From [Clostridium] symbiosum (GTDB lineage Bacteria; Bacillota; Clostridia; Lachnospirales; Lachnospiraceae): a DNA stretch of 64,000 nucleotides. A model generated the notes under the pieces. That model was given only the letters and a program-made list of their open reading frames with translations, was not told the DNA's origin and did not search any database. Numbering within the stretch: the first letter of the stretch is position 1; each line of letters begins with the position of its first letter. The translations under genes and the position numbers were made by a program. Shown here one piece after another: positions 1 through 10,126 of this stretch. Location of the stretch: contig JAETSN010000001.1 of assembly GCA_021769625.1 (NCBI GenBank), positions 1 through 64,000 on the forward strand. The letters are read 5' to 3'.

Positions 1-276
1 AGATGATATAGAGGACATGATCAAAGACACATGATGACTGGAGGCTCAGGGCTCAGCCATGAGAACCCGCAAGGGACCAGTCCCTTGACCCGTTTACCGG
101 GCGCTGCCCGGACCCGTCCGTGCCGGAAGCGCGGAAAAGGGAATGCCCTATTCCTGAGGATATGGATGTTCTCAGAGCCTTATGTCATGAGACTTTCGCG
201 GCATAACGGGCCCCCTGCCCCATTATTCCACGGTTCTCTTGACAACGGTTTTCGATTTGAACCCAAACGATATTTT

Positions 277-2025
277 TCACACAAAATCAGCGGCCGTATA
301 TCGCCGCTGATAAAAAATAAAAAAACTTACACATTTTACTTGACAAACCCATAAGACGGTTTTTCCCCGGAATGCAAATCCATATTTCCGGATTCGGTTT
401 CCAGTAAATCCTTTTGAAAGCAAGTCAGTTTCATATTTTTTCTGTTCTATCTGTTCCAGAGCCTTGTGGACCGTATCGGACAGAGTATTCTCCTCATCGG
501 GATCAAAGACCTTAAATTCCAGAATAATCGCATCATCATTTCCTTTTGGCTCCAGAATGACATCGTATCGCCCAAATCCGCTTTCGCGGTTTGAGGAAAT
601 TGTATAGCGCGACTCCAGATCTACGATTAATCCAAGTACAAAACCGTGATAAAAGCGTTCCGGTTCATTTTCGGCAGAGGGCTTTTTCCCGCTGTCAAAA
701 AAGCTGAAGGTATTGAGAGCGACCCGATTCATATATATGTTCATCGCTTTGATATCGTTTTGAAGTAAAGCTTTTATAAAATCATTGTAGCCGCTGTCAT
801 AATCGGAAAACCAGCTGTGTATCATGTTTTTAAACATAAGGCGGACTTCCTTATTTGTCAGTGCCAGATAATAAGATAATCCGCCCGTATTTTCACAGAA
901 GTCCGTTTTTACTATTTTCAGATAGCCGCTGGCGAGAAGCAGGCTCCATATGGAACTTTCCTTTTCTGATAGCTGTTCAAAGATGATTTGTTCGTCAATT
1001 GATACTTTGAGGGAATATCCGCTGAGTAATTGTTCGAATTTTTGCTTTGTGTCTGTACTCCCCTGACGCAACAGCTTTCCGATCAGCTGGTTGGAGCTGG
1101 TATTTGCCCAATATGGACGGAACTGTCCCGTATCCAGATAGTTGAGAATGGACCAGGGGTTATAAATGTCGGATTTTTGACCAAAAGTAAAGCCGTTGTA
1201 CCATTCTTTTACCTGTTCTTTTTTATCAGAAAGCTGATATTCGTCCAGTGCGGAAAAAACCTCTTTCTCCGTAAAACCAAAGCAGTCGGCATATTCGTCT
1301 GAGGTGGTTGTCACCAGCTTCAGGTTGTTCAGGTCGGAGAAGATAGATTCCTTGCTGATGCGTGTGATCCCAGTCATAATGGCACGTTCCATGTAGGGAT
1401 TTCCCTTGAAGGTGGCATGAAAAAGATTCCGAATAAAATCAGACAGTTCGTTCCAGTAACCGTTTACATAGGCTTCCTGTAAGGGGGTATCATATTCATC
1501 CAGCAGCAGAATGGCCTTTTTACCATAATAGCGGTAAAGGTACTCCGATAACTGCTGTAAAGATAGAGATACAACGTAGTCTTCCATATCAACGGTAATT
1601 TTTTGAAAATCCTCTTTTTCTTCGTCGGTTAAGGCACTGCCTTCCAGCAGAAAGCTGAATTTCCGGTATAACAACTGAATCGTACGGCATATTTTTTTCC
1701 GGGTTTCACAAAAGGTTGTTTCTTTTATATTGGAAAAACTCAATGAGATTACAGGGTAGCTGCCCTGAAGCTGCCGGTATTTTTCCTTCTCCCAGATAGA
1801 CAAACCCTCGAAAATATTGCCGCAGCCGGGGCAGTTCACGGAGAAAAATTGCTCCACCATGCTCATGGTCAGTGTTTTCCCAAAACGTCTCGGACGGGTT
1901 ATCAGCGTGACATCATCCCGTGATTCCCACCATTCTTCTATGAAGTTTGTTTTATCAATGTAAAAAGTATCCTGTATTCTGATTTTCTGGAAATCCTGAA
2001 TACCGATAGCTACTGTCCGGGGCAT
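277..2025 (-). CDS. AAA-ATPase-like / PD-(D/E)XK nuclease superfamily protein (DUF1703-type)
   Basis: Translation has IGIQDFQKIRIQDTFYIDKTNFI, a P-loop-like TRPRRFGKTLTMSM, LLLDEYDTPL, and the C-terminal FYHGFVLGL...SNRESGFGRYDVILEP...AIILEFKV nuclease motif. Start moved to 2025 because an AAAGGAGG ribosome site precedes that ATG. Confidence 0.88.
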   Translation of the reverse strand: MPRTVAIGIQDFQKIRIQDTFYIDKTNFIEEWWESRDDVTLITRPRRFGKTLTMSMVEQFFSVNCPGCGNIFEGLSIWEKEKYRQLQGSYPVISLSFSNIKETTFCETRKKICRTIQLLYRKFSFLLEGSALTDEEKEDFQKITVDMEDYVVSLSLQQLSEYLYRYYGKKAILLLDEYDTPLQEAYVNGYWNELSDFIRNLFHATFKGNPYMERAIMTGITRISKESIFSDLNNLKLVTTTSDEYADCFGFTEKEVFSALDEYQLSDKKEQVKEWYNGFTFGQKSDIYNPWSILNYLDTGQFRPYWANTSSNQLIGKLLRQGSTDTKQKFEQLLSGYSLKVSIDEQIIFEQLSEKESSIWSLLLASGYLKIVKTDFCENTGGLSYYLALTNKEVRLMFKNMIHSWFSDYDSGYNDFIKALLQNDIKAMNIYMNRVALNTFSFFDSGKKPSAENEPERFYHGFVLGLIVDLESRYTISSNRESGFGRYDVILEPKGNDDAIILEFKVFDPDEENTLSDTVHKALEQIEQKKYETDLLSKGFTGNRIRKYGFAFRGKTVLWVCQVKCVSFFIFYQRRYTAADFV

Positions 2026-2176
2026 AAGTTTTTCCTCCTTTGGGAAAACTGACAGGACCGCGTTGTTGCCGGGCACAATAAATGGTTTTTATAATTGTAA
2101 TATATTATCCTGGATGGTTCAAGCCAAAAATAAGATAAGAATTTCTTGTATTGAACATAAGTCGGATGTTGATTAT

Positions 2177-2377
2177 AATATAGCTTATGAGAAGATGCGG
2201 AGCAGATTCTCATAAAAGGCGCGTATTTTGCGCCGTCAATCTAATGACAGGAAGCGTACTTTGCTTCCTGGAATATAGCTTATGAGAAGATGCGGAGCAG
2301 ATTCTCATAAAAGGCGCGTATTTTGCGCCGTCAATCTAATGACAGGAAGCGTACTTTGCTTCCTGGAATATAGCTTA
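2177..2377. repeat. 95-bp tandem repeat, two copies plus a partial third; three small inverted repeats per unit
   Basis: AATATAGCTTATGAGAAGATGCGGAGCAGATTCTCATAAAAGGCGCGTATTTTGCGCC...CAGGAAGCGTACTTTGCTTCCTG begins at 2177 and 2272; AATATAGCTTA recurs at 2367. Confidence 0.95.
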
Positions 2378-2402
2378 ACAGAAACAATGGAAATAATATG
2401 CT

Positions 2403-3092
2403 ATGGCAGGAAAAGATATACAGGCAAGACTGACTGAACTGAACGAAAATGAAATATTGCTTTATCTCGGCTATCGGGGACAGGAGTATCCGGCGGAAGT
2501 GGAAGCGCAGATAAAGCGCTGCGAGAAAGAGGTGCTTGCGGCGGCGAATCCCCGGCTGATCTGGAGAAGGCTCCCGGTAAACGGAGAGCTTTTTTCTGCG
2601 TTGGCGCTGGAGGGGAAAGATATCAGGGAACTTTTGTCCGGGTGCCGGGAGGCGGTGCTGATGGCGGTTACTTTGGGGCCGGGAGTGGACAGGCTGCTCG
2701 CAAGGAACAGTGTGAGCAATATGGCGGACGCGGTGATCATGGATGCCTGCGCCAGCACGGCGATCGAGAATGTGGCGGATAATTTTGAGATGGATATGCG
2801 GAGGGAAGTGGAGACAGAGGGATTTTATCTGACGGACCGGTTCAGTCCGGGCTATGGGGATCTGCCGTTGGATGCCCAGAAAAAGCTTTGCGTGGCTCTG
2901 GATACGGGACGGAGGATCGGTCTTTCTCTGAGCCCTTCTCTCCTGATGATCCCGGGGAAGTCGGTAACGGCTATTCTGGGCATCTCCGATGCGCCTAAGC
3001 CGCTCCGGAAGAGAGGGTGTGAGAGCTGCAGCCTGTTTCGGGACTGTATGTATCGAAGGGACGGGAAAAATTGCCGGGAAAGGATGGAATAG
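2403..3092 (+). CDS. stand-alone MetH activation-domain-like protein (vitamin B12-dependent methionine synthase activation domain)
   Basis: TLGPGVDRLL, ENVADNFEMDMRREVETEGFYLTDRFSPGYGDLPLDAQKKL and a C-terminal Cys cluster typical of the activation domain; immediately upstream of metH. Confidence 0.85.
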   Translation: MAGKDIQARLTELNENEILLYLGYRGQEYPAEVEAQIKRCEKEVLAAANPRLIWRRLPVNGELFSALALEGKDIRELLSGCREAVLMAVTLGPGVDRLLARNSVSNMADAVIMDACASTAIENVADNFEMDMRREVETEGFYLTDRFSPGYGDLPLDAQKKLCVALDTGRRIGLSLSPSLLMIPGKSVTAILGISDAPKPLRKRGCESCSLFRDCMYRRDGKNCRERME

Positions 3093-3234
3093 TTATTCCA
3101 AATGAAGAGATCCGTCAGAAATTTACTGCTGGGATAAAAAGAAATAAATGGAGTGAACTGATCAGATTTCAGAGAGAATCGGAAAGTCAGAAAGCCATAA
3201 CAGAGAAATATAGAAAATACATGGAGAAACGATT

Positions 3235-5598
3235 ATGAAAAACAGAGTGATCTTAGACGGTGGAATGGGTACGATGCTGCAGGCGGCGGGGCTTGGGCTG
3301 GGGGAGCGCCCGGATGTTTTCGGCATGAAGCATCCGGATGTGGTGGAGCGCATCCAGCACAGCTATGTGGAGGCGGGCTCGCAGGTGCTCTATGCCAATA
3401 CATTCGGCACGAACGCCCATAAACTGGAGGGGACGGGCTATACAGTGGAGGAGGTGATCTCCGCCAATATTGCCGTCGCGAAACGGGCAGCGGCGGGAAA
3501 AGCGAAAGTGGCGCTGGATGTGGGTCCCATCGGGGAAATGCTGGAGCCGCTCGGCATGCTTTCTTTTGAGAAGGCTTATGAGATCTACGCGCAGGTTGTG
3601 CGGGCAGGGGCGGCATGCGGCGTGGACCTGATCATATTTGAGACTATGACGGATCTGTATGAGGTGAAAGCGGCGGTGCTGGCGGCGAAGGAAAACAGTG
3701 ATCTTCCGATCTGGACGACGATGAGTTTTGAGGCTTCGGGGCGTACTTTCACGGGGACTACGGTGGCGGCGATGGCGCTGACGTTGACGGGGCTCGGTGT
3801 AGACGCGCTGGGGATCAACTGTTCTTTAGGACCGGAAGAGCTTGTGCCGCTGGTGGAGGAGTTGCGGAGCTGGACGGATCTGCCGATCATCGTAAAGCCC
3901 AACGCGGGGCTGCCTGACCCGGCTACGGGAGAGTACAGTATGGGGGCGGAGGAGTTCGGAAAGCACATGGCGGTGTTCCCGGCGATGGGAGCTTCCATTT
4001 TCGGCGGCTGCTGCGGAACAAATCCGGATTTTATCAGGGCGCTGGGGACAGCTCTGGCGGAAGAAGCCGGATATAGAGAGACAGGCAGGCTCCGTCGGGG
4101 CGTCTGCTCCGCTTCCCAGGTCGCAAGGTTTGGCGAGATTAAGGATTCGCCCCGAGTCCTTGTGATCGGAGAGCGGATCAATCCGACAGGAAAGAAACGG
4201 TTCCAGCAGGCGCTACGGGAGGGCGACATGAACTATATCATGGAGCGCGCCATCGAGCAGGCGGACGCGGGAGCGGACATTCTGGATATCAATGTGGGGC
4301 TGCCGGGGATAGAGGAAGCGGAGATGATGGCCAGAGTGGTCAAGGCGGTACAGAGCGTGGTATCCTTGCCGCTGCAGATCGATTCTTCGGATCCGGAAGC
4401 CATAGAAGCAGGACTTCGCGCCTGCAACGGAAGGGCCATCGTCAATTCCGTGAATGGCGAGCAGGAAGTGCTGGAAAAGGTACTGCCTATCGTGAAAAAG
4501 TACGGTGCCGCGGTAGTGGGGCTGACAATGGATAAGGGCGGGATCCCGGAAACTGCAAAAGCGAGGATCGCCATTGCGGAGAGGATCGTAAAGGCGGCGG
4601 AGAGCTATGGCATTCCCCGGGAGGATGTGCTGATCGACGCCCTGACCCTGACAATATCCGCCCAGCAGAGACAGGCGGCGGAGACATTGAAGGCGGTGCG
4701 GTATATCCACGAAGAGATGGGTCTGCACTGCGTGCTGGGTGTCAGCAATATCTCCTTCGGGCTGCCGGAGAGGATCCATATCACGGCAAGTTTTTTAACG
4801 CAGGCGATGTGCTGCGGGCTGGATTTCCCGATCGTCAACCCGAACCAGAAAGAGATCATGGATATGGTTTTTTCCTACCGCGCCTTATCCGGAGAGGATG
4901 TGGATTCGGCGGCTTATATCGAGAGATTTGCCGGTGATGCTGCGGAAAAAGCGGTGCCTGCCGCATCCGTACCGATGGAGATGAATATAGAGACGGCAGT
5001 GTTAAAGGGGCTGAAACAGGAGGTTGCAAACCTGACGGAAAAGCATTTGGAGACCATGTCCGAACTGGATGTGATCAATCAGAAACTGATCCCTGCGCTT
5101 GATATTGTCGGAGAAAAATATGAAAAACAGCAGATATTCCTGCCCCAGCTGATCAATGCGGCGAACGCCGCCTGCGCCGGGTTCGACCTGATCAAGACAA
5201 GGATCGCCGGAAGGGGCGGTGAGAGCCTCTCCAAAGGAAAGATCGTGATGGCGACAGTGGAAGGCGATATCCACGATATCGGGAAGAATATTGTCCGGGT
5301 GGTGCTGGAAAATTATGGTTATCAGGTGATCGACTTAGGGAGGGATGTGCCTGTGGAAGCCGTGGTGGAGGCGGTTCTCAAGGAGAATGTGTCTCTGGTG
5401 GGGCTTTCCGCGCTGATGACGACCACTGTCTCTTCCATGCAGAAGACGATCGCCGCCTTAAGAGAGAGCGGACATCCCTGCAAGATCTTTGTGGGCGGTG
5501 CTGTATTGACAGAAAGCTATGCGATGGAGATCGGCGCGGATTATTACGCGAAGGACGCCAAGGCGTCCGTGGATATTGCGAAGGAAGTGCTGGGGTAG
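3235..5598 (+). CDS. metH: methionine synthase (homocysteine, pterin-binding and B12-binding domains; no activation domain)
   Basis: ILDGGMGTMLQ, GGCCGTNPDFI, RINPTGKKRFQQAL and the cobalamin motif DIHDIGKNIV. Confidence 0.95.
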   Translation: MKNRVILDGGMGTMLQAAGLGLGERPDVFGMKHPDVVERIQHSYVEAGSQVLYANTFGTNAHKLEGTGYTVEEVISANIAVAKRAAAGKAKVALDVGPIGEMLEPLGMLSFEKAYEIYAQVVRAGAACGVDLIIFETMTDLYEVKAAVLAAKENSDLPIWTTMSFEASGRTFTGTTVAAMALTLTGLGVDALGINCSLGPEELVPLVEELRSWTDLPIIVKPNAGLPDPATGEYSMGAEEFGKHMAVFPAMGASIFGGCCGTNPDFIRALGTALAEEAGYRETGRLRRGVCSASQVARFGEIKDSPRVLVIGERINPTGKKRFQQALREGDMNYIMERAIEQADAGADILDINVGLPGIEEAEMMARVVKAVQSVVSLPLQIDSSDPEAIEAGLRACNGRAIVNSVNGEQEVLEKVLPIVKKYGAAVVGLTMDKGGIPETAKARIAIAERIVKAAESYGIPREDVLIDALTLTISAQQRQAAETLKAVRYIHEEMGLHCVLGVSNISFGLPERIHITASFLTQAMCCGLDFPIVNPNQKEIMDMVFSYRALSGEDVDSAAYIERFAGDAAEKAVPAASVPMEMNIETAVLKGLKQEVANLTEKHLETMSELDVINQKLIPALDIVGEKYEKQQIFLPQLINAANAACAGFDLIKTRIAGRGGESLSKGKIVMATVEGDIHDIGKNIVRVVLENYGYQVIDLGRDVPVEAVVEAVLKENVSLVGLSALMTTTVSSMQKTIAALRESGHPCKIFVGGAVLTESYAMEIGADYYAKDAKASVDIAKEVLG

Positions 5599-5655
5599 GC
5601 GTCCACGGATTTTTCAACTATAATATTTAAGAATAAAAAACGGAGGTTACAGGCT

Positions 5656-8181
5656 ATGAGAGTTATGAAAGAAAGATATTTCACGGGGACAAGATCACCG
5701 GAGATCACGGAGCGCGAGATAAGAAACCGTGCGTTGGCAAGAAAGGCGGCGTCAGAGGGGATCGTGCTATTAGAAAATATGAACCACCTGCTTCCGCTTC
5801 AAAAGGGGGAGAAAGTAGCTCTCTATGGTGTGGGGGCATCGAGGACCATCAAAGGCGGCACGGGTTCCGGGGATGTCAATGAGAGGGAAAGCGTCAGCAT
5901 TTATCAGGGAATGAAAAACGCGGGTTTTCAGATCACGAATGAAAGCTGGATCGCTGATTTTGAGAAACGCTATGAGGCGGCAAGAAATACATGGCGGGAC
6001 GGCATTCTGGAGAAAGCGGCAGGAAAAGAAAAGGGGACAGCCTTTTTTGATATATACAGTGAAACGCCGTTTATGATGCCGACGGGGGGACCGATCGAGA
6101 AAACGGAGGCGGATGTTGCTTTTTACATATTGAGCCGTGTGGCGGGAGAAGGGAAGGACCGCAGCAAAGGCGCCGGAGATTATACGCTGACGGAAGATGA
6201 AAAACAGCAGTTGTCCGATATCTGCGAAAAGTACGCGCATGTGGCGGTGGCAGTTAATACCGGTGGGTTGGTGGACCTGTCATTTATGGATGAATTTTCC
6301 AATATCGAGGCGCTGCTCTATATTGTGCAACCCGGTATGGAAGGCGGGAACGCTTTTGCGGATGTTGTCAGCGGAGATGTGGCGCCCTCCGGCAAACTTA
6401 CCGACAGTTGGGCATATCGGTACGAGGATTACCCGAACAGCGGGACATTTTCAGGCAACAACGGAAATGTGGAGGAGGAGTTCTACACGGAAGGAATCTA
6501 TGTTGGCTACCGCTATTTTGATTCATTTGACATTCCTGTCAGATACGGATTTGGCTTTGGATTGTCCTATACGGATTTTGAGGCGGAGTTTGTCTCCGCA
6601 AAATGGGACGAGACAAAGAAAAAGTTTTTACTGGCGGCAAAAGTGAAAAACACCGGTTCCGTTTACAGCGGGAAGGAAATTGTACAGTTCTATGTGACCG
6701 CGCCGGCGGCGGAGATGGAAAAGGAATACAGAAGGTTGGCGGGCTTTGGAAAGACGGCGCTTCTTGCGCCCGGGGAATGCCAGGAAGTCGTGGCGGAAGT
6801 ATCCTTAAGGGAACTTGCCTCTTACGATGAGAAGCAGGCAGGCTGGATGCTGGAAAAAGGGGATTACATATTCTGGATGGGGAATTCTCTGGAATCGTCG
6901 CGTCCCGTGTCCGTGGCAAAACTGGAAAAAGATGTGATGCTGACGAAGAACAGAAATATTGCCCCGCTGCAGAAAGAATTGACACAGTTGAAGCAGTCCG
7001 TTGAAAAGATGAGGGAGAAGAGAGAAAAACTGGCGCAGATTGTGTTAGACAGGAATCTGCCGGTGGTGGAGGCACCTTCAAACATAGCGTGCAGGGAGAT
7101 CGTTTACCGGGAGAACAGGGATTATGTGCCGAAGGAGGCTGCAGCCTTTGTGGATACGCTCCCCACAGAGCAGCTGATCGCGTTGGCCAGCGGGGACCCG
7201 GGAAAGGCACAAGGCGGAAATTTAGGTGCGGCGGGTATCTCGGTGCCGGGTTCGGCAGGTGAGACAAACGGCTGTGCGGCGGATAAGAATCTGGCTTCGA
7301 TCGTGCTGGCGGACGGTCCGGCGGGACTGCGCCTGATGAAACATTATAATGTGGAGAATGGGAAAATTTTGCCAAAGCCTTTCTCTTACGGTCTGGAGGG
7401 CGGTATTTTTTGTCCTGATCTCGGGGAGGAACCGGGGGACCGGTACTATCAGTACTGCACGGCGATCCCGGTGGGAACGCTGCTGGCACAGACCTGGGAC
7501 TGCGGCCTGATACGGGAGATCGGCCATATGATCGGGGAGGAGATGGAAGAGTTTCGGGTTACGCTGTGGCTGGCGCCGGGAATGAACATCCACAGAAACC
7601 CGCTGTGCGGCAGAAACTTTGAATATTATGCGGAAGATCCGCTGCTGGCGGGGAAGATCGCGGCAGCCATGACGGACGGCGTACAGTCCGTGCCGGGCTG
7701 CGGTACGACGATCAAGCATCTCACCTGCAATAATCAGGAGGATAACCGGATGGGGTCTGACAGTATCGTCTCGGAGAGGGCGCTCCGCGAGATCTACCTG
7801 AAGGGATTTGAGATCGCGGTGGAGGAATCCCAGCCCATGTCCATCATGACCAGTTATAATCTGCTAAACGGAGTGCATCTTGCGAATGATCATGATATCT
7901 GCACGGATGTTGTCCGTTCGGAGTGGGGGTTTGCGGGAATGATCATGACAGACTGGACGACGACGGAAAAGGGAGCTGACTGTACGGCTTCCGGCTGCAT
8001 GCGGGCGGGGAATGACCTGGTGATGCCCGGCGCTGTCAGTGATAAGGAAAACCTGGAGAAGGAGCTGGCTGAGGGTACTCTGAAAGAGGAAGACCTGAAA
8101 GCCTGTATCAGCAGGCTCGTGGATATCATATGGCGGTCGAATCAGTATGAGGGGGCTGTGCCGTATAAAGGGGGAGAATAA
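5656..8181 (+). CDS. glycoside hydrolase family 3 beta-glucosidase-like enzyme with permuted domain order
   Basis: N-terminus is GH3 C-domain-like (EGIVLLENMNHLLPLQ...); C-terminal half is the GH3 N-domain (APGMNIHRNPLCGRNFEYYAEDPLL...KHLTCNNQEDNR...GMIMTDW). Confidence 0.92.
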   Translation: MRVMKERYFTGTRSPEITEREIRNRALARKAASEGIVLLENMNHLLPLQKGEKVALYGVGASRTIKGGTGSGDVNERESVSIYQGMKNAGFQITNESWIADFEKRYEAARNTWRDGILEKAAGKEKGTAFFDIYSETPFMMPTGGPIEKTEADVAFYILSRVAGEGKDRSKGAGDYTLTEDEKQQLSDICEKYAHVAVAVNTGGLVDLSFMDEFSNIEALLYIVQPGMEGGNAFADVVSGDVAPSGKLTDSWAYRYEDYPNSGTFSGNNGNVEEEFYTEGIYVGYRYFDSFDIPVRYGFGFGLSYTDFEAEFVSAKWDETKKKFLLAAKVKNTGSVYSGKEIVQFYVTAPAAEMEKEYRRLAGFGKTALLAPGECQEVVAEVSLRELASYDEKQAGWMLEKGDYIFWMGNSLESSRPVSVAKLEKDVMLTKNRNIAPLQKELTQLKQSVEKMREKREKLAQIVLDRNLPVVEAPSNIACREIVYRENRDYVPKEAAAFVDTLPTEQLIALASGDPGKAQGGNLGAAGISVPGSAGETNGCAADKNLASIVLADGPAGLRLMKHYNVENGKILPKPFSYGLEGGIFCPDLGEEPGDRYYQYCTAIPVGTLLAQTWDCGLIREIGHMIGEEMEEFRVTLWLAPGMNIHRNPLCGRNFEYYAEDPLLAGKIAAAMTDGVQSVPGCGTTIKHLTCNNQEDNRMGSDSIVSERALREIYLKGFEIAVEESQPMSIMTSYNLLNGVHLANDHDICTDVVRSEWGFAGMIMTDWTTTEKGADCTASGCMRAGNDLVMPGAVSDKENLEKELAEGTLKEEDLKACISRLVDIIWRSNQYEGAVPYKGGE

Positions 8182-8222
8182 AGCGAAATCTGCGGGTAAC
8201 CGGATATATCCGAATGAAGACA

Positions 8223-8247
8223 CAGGGATAAGGCAGCTTATCCCTGT
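8223..8247. terminator. stem-loop between convergent genes
   Basis: CAGGGATAAG-GCAG-CTTATCCCTG, 10-bp perfect stem; T-tract weak. Confidence 0.5.
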
Positions 8248-8284
8248 GCGATCTTTGGGAGGAAAACCGGGGATCTGGTGGTTT

Positions 8285-8470
8285 TCAGATATGGTGAACC
8301 TCCACATGCCCGAAGACCACATTTCCCTCCAGAAACAGTGTGGCAGCTCCGCTTGGGTTTCCGTATCCGGATTCCTCCAGGCTGCCGAAAGAACGTTTTA
8401 CGTTCATCACGACATTCCAGCCGGCGGGAACATAGATCTCCGGTTTTTGCAGAATTTGTTCACAGGTCAT
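8285..8470 (-). CDS. small hypothetical protein (61 aa)
   Basis: Open frame VPAGWNVVMNVKRSFGSLEESGYGNPSGAATLFLEGNVVFGHVEVHHI; promoter-like TTTACA-16-TATACT close upstream on the minus strand; ribosome site weak. Confidence 0.45.
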   Translation of the reverse strand: MTCEQILQKPEIYVPAGWNVVMNVKRSFGSLEESGYGNPSGAATLFLEGNVVFGHVEVHHI

Positions 8471-8692
8471 CTTACAGTTTCAGTATAACGGAAAAAAGAA
8501 ATTTGTAAACAGTTTTTGCGCAAGTGGTTAAAATGATGGTTTAACAGGTAAAAACGGCATTGCCTTTTCCTGTCAGTGCGTATAAAATAGAGAGGATGCA
8601 GCATGGAAAAAGGCATATACTGATAGTATATAATATAAGGTATGAACGGAGAAGCCGGCTGCAGTATATACAGGGAAAGGAGGCGCTATGCC

Positions 8693-10126
8693 ATGAAAAA
8701 AGAATATCTGATCACGGAAAAACCCTGGAAAGCGCTTCTTCTGTTTGCGATGCCGATGATCATCGGCAATTTATTCCAGCAGTTTTATACGATGGTGGAT
8801 TCCATTGTGGTGGGGCGGTTTGTCAGCGAGAATGCGCTGGCGGCGGTGGGGGCTTCCTATGCGCTTACCACTGTGTTTATTTCCATCGCCATCGGCGGCG
8901 GCGTGGGGGCTTCTGTGATCACAAGCCGTTATTTTGGCGCCCGGGATTATCGGAAGATGATGCTGTCCATCCGCACGGCGCTGACGGTTTTTCTGGTGAC
9001 GAGCATTGTGCTCGGCAGTGTGGGGCTCCTATTGGGAAGACAGATCATGATCGCGTTAAATACCCCCTTTGATGTGCTGGGGGATGCCACGGTTTATCTG
9101 AGGATCTATTTCCTGGGACTGCCGTTTTTGTTTATGTATAATATTTTGTCGGCGATGTTTAATGCGCTGGGGCGTTCGCAGATCCCGCTTTATCTGCTGA
9201 TCTTTTCGTCCCTGTTCAATATTGCGCTGGATGTGTTTTTTGTGAAAGAGCTGGCGATGGGGGTATCGGGCGTGGCGTGGGCAACGCTGATCGCGCAGGG
9301 GATCTCGGCGGTGCTTTCATTTGGAATTCTCATACGGTATCTGAGAAGTTTCGCCTCAGGAGACGGGGAGGAAAGAGAACGGAGCGTGGCAGGAAGGCAG
9401 AACGCGCCGGCGTCAGATAGTGGGGCGGGCAGGGTGTCAGATGGCGGCAGATTGGCGCTGTTTGACAGGACGGAATGTCTGAATATGGCGCGGGTTGCAC
9501 TGCCGTCCATCCTGCAGCAGTCCACGATCTCCATCGGGATGATGCTGGTGCAGTCGGTGGTGAACAGTTTCGGTGCGCAGGTGCTGGCCGGATTTTCCGC
9601 TGCGATGCGGGTGGAGAGTATCTGTATTGTGCCCATGTCTGCGATGGGAAATGTGATGAGTTCTTATACGGCACAGAATATCGGCGCGGGGAAACTGGAT
9701 CGGGTGAAACAGGGATATCACACAGGGTACGGAATCGTGGCGGCTTTTGCCGTGATGCTCTGTCTGGCGGTGGAGCTGAGCTGCCGGCCGCTCATTTGGC
9801 TGTTTTTGGGGGAAGACGCCTCTGCGGCGGCTTATCAGACCGGCGTGGGTTATCTGCAGTTTATCGGCTGGTTTTTCGTGTTTATCGGGATGAAGATGAT
9901 CACGGATGGACTGCTGCGGGGCGCGGGGGATATGGTGCTGTTTACGGTGGCAAATATGGTGAATCTGGGGATCAGGGTGTTTGCCTCCATGCTCTTTGCA
10001 CCGCGCTTCGGGGTGGCGGTGGTCTGGATCGTGGTTCCCATCGGGTGGATCGCGAATTATCTGACCTCGTTCGCGGAGTACCGCACCGGGAAGTGGGCAA
10101 AGATGCATACAGGTGGCAGGGCGTAG
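8693..10126 (+). CDS. MATE family efflux transporter
   Basis: PMIIGNLFQQFYTMVDSIVVGRFVSENALAAVGASY; strong RBS GAAAGGAGG before 8693. Confidence 0.93.
   Translation: MKKEYLITEKPWKALLLFAMPMIIGNLFQQFYTMVDSIVVGRFVSENALAAVGASYALTTVFISIAIGGGVGASVITSRYFGARDYRKMMLSIRTALTVFLVTSIVLGSVGLLLGRQIMIALNTPFDVLGDATVYLRIYFLGLPFLFMYNILSAMFNALGRSQIPLYLLIFSSLFNIALDVFFVKELAMGVSGVAWATLIAQGISAVLSFGILIRYLRSFASGDGEERERSVAGRQNAPASDSGAGRVSDGGRLALFDRTECLNMARVALPSILQQSTISIGMMLVQSVVNSFGAQVLAGFSAAMRVESICIVPMSAMGNVMSSYTAQNIGAGKLDRVKQGYHTGYGIVAAFAVMLCLAVELSCRPLIWLFLGEDASAAAYQTGVGYLQFIGWFFVFIGMKMITDGLLRGAGDMVLFTVANMVNLGIRVFASMLFAPRFGVAVVWIVVPIGWIANYLTSFAEYRTGKWAKMHTGGRA

Noticed and set aside
31-354. 107-aa ORF at the window start
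   Set aside because: Runs through GC-rich hairpins (AAGGGACCAGTCCCTT, CCGGGCGCTGCCCGG) with low-quality composition; probably intergenic.
2177-2377. CRISPR array
   Set aside because: Direct 95-bp tandem duplication with no repeat-spacer alternation and no cas genes.
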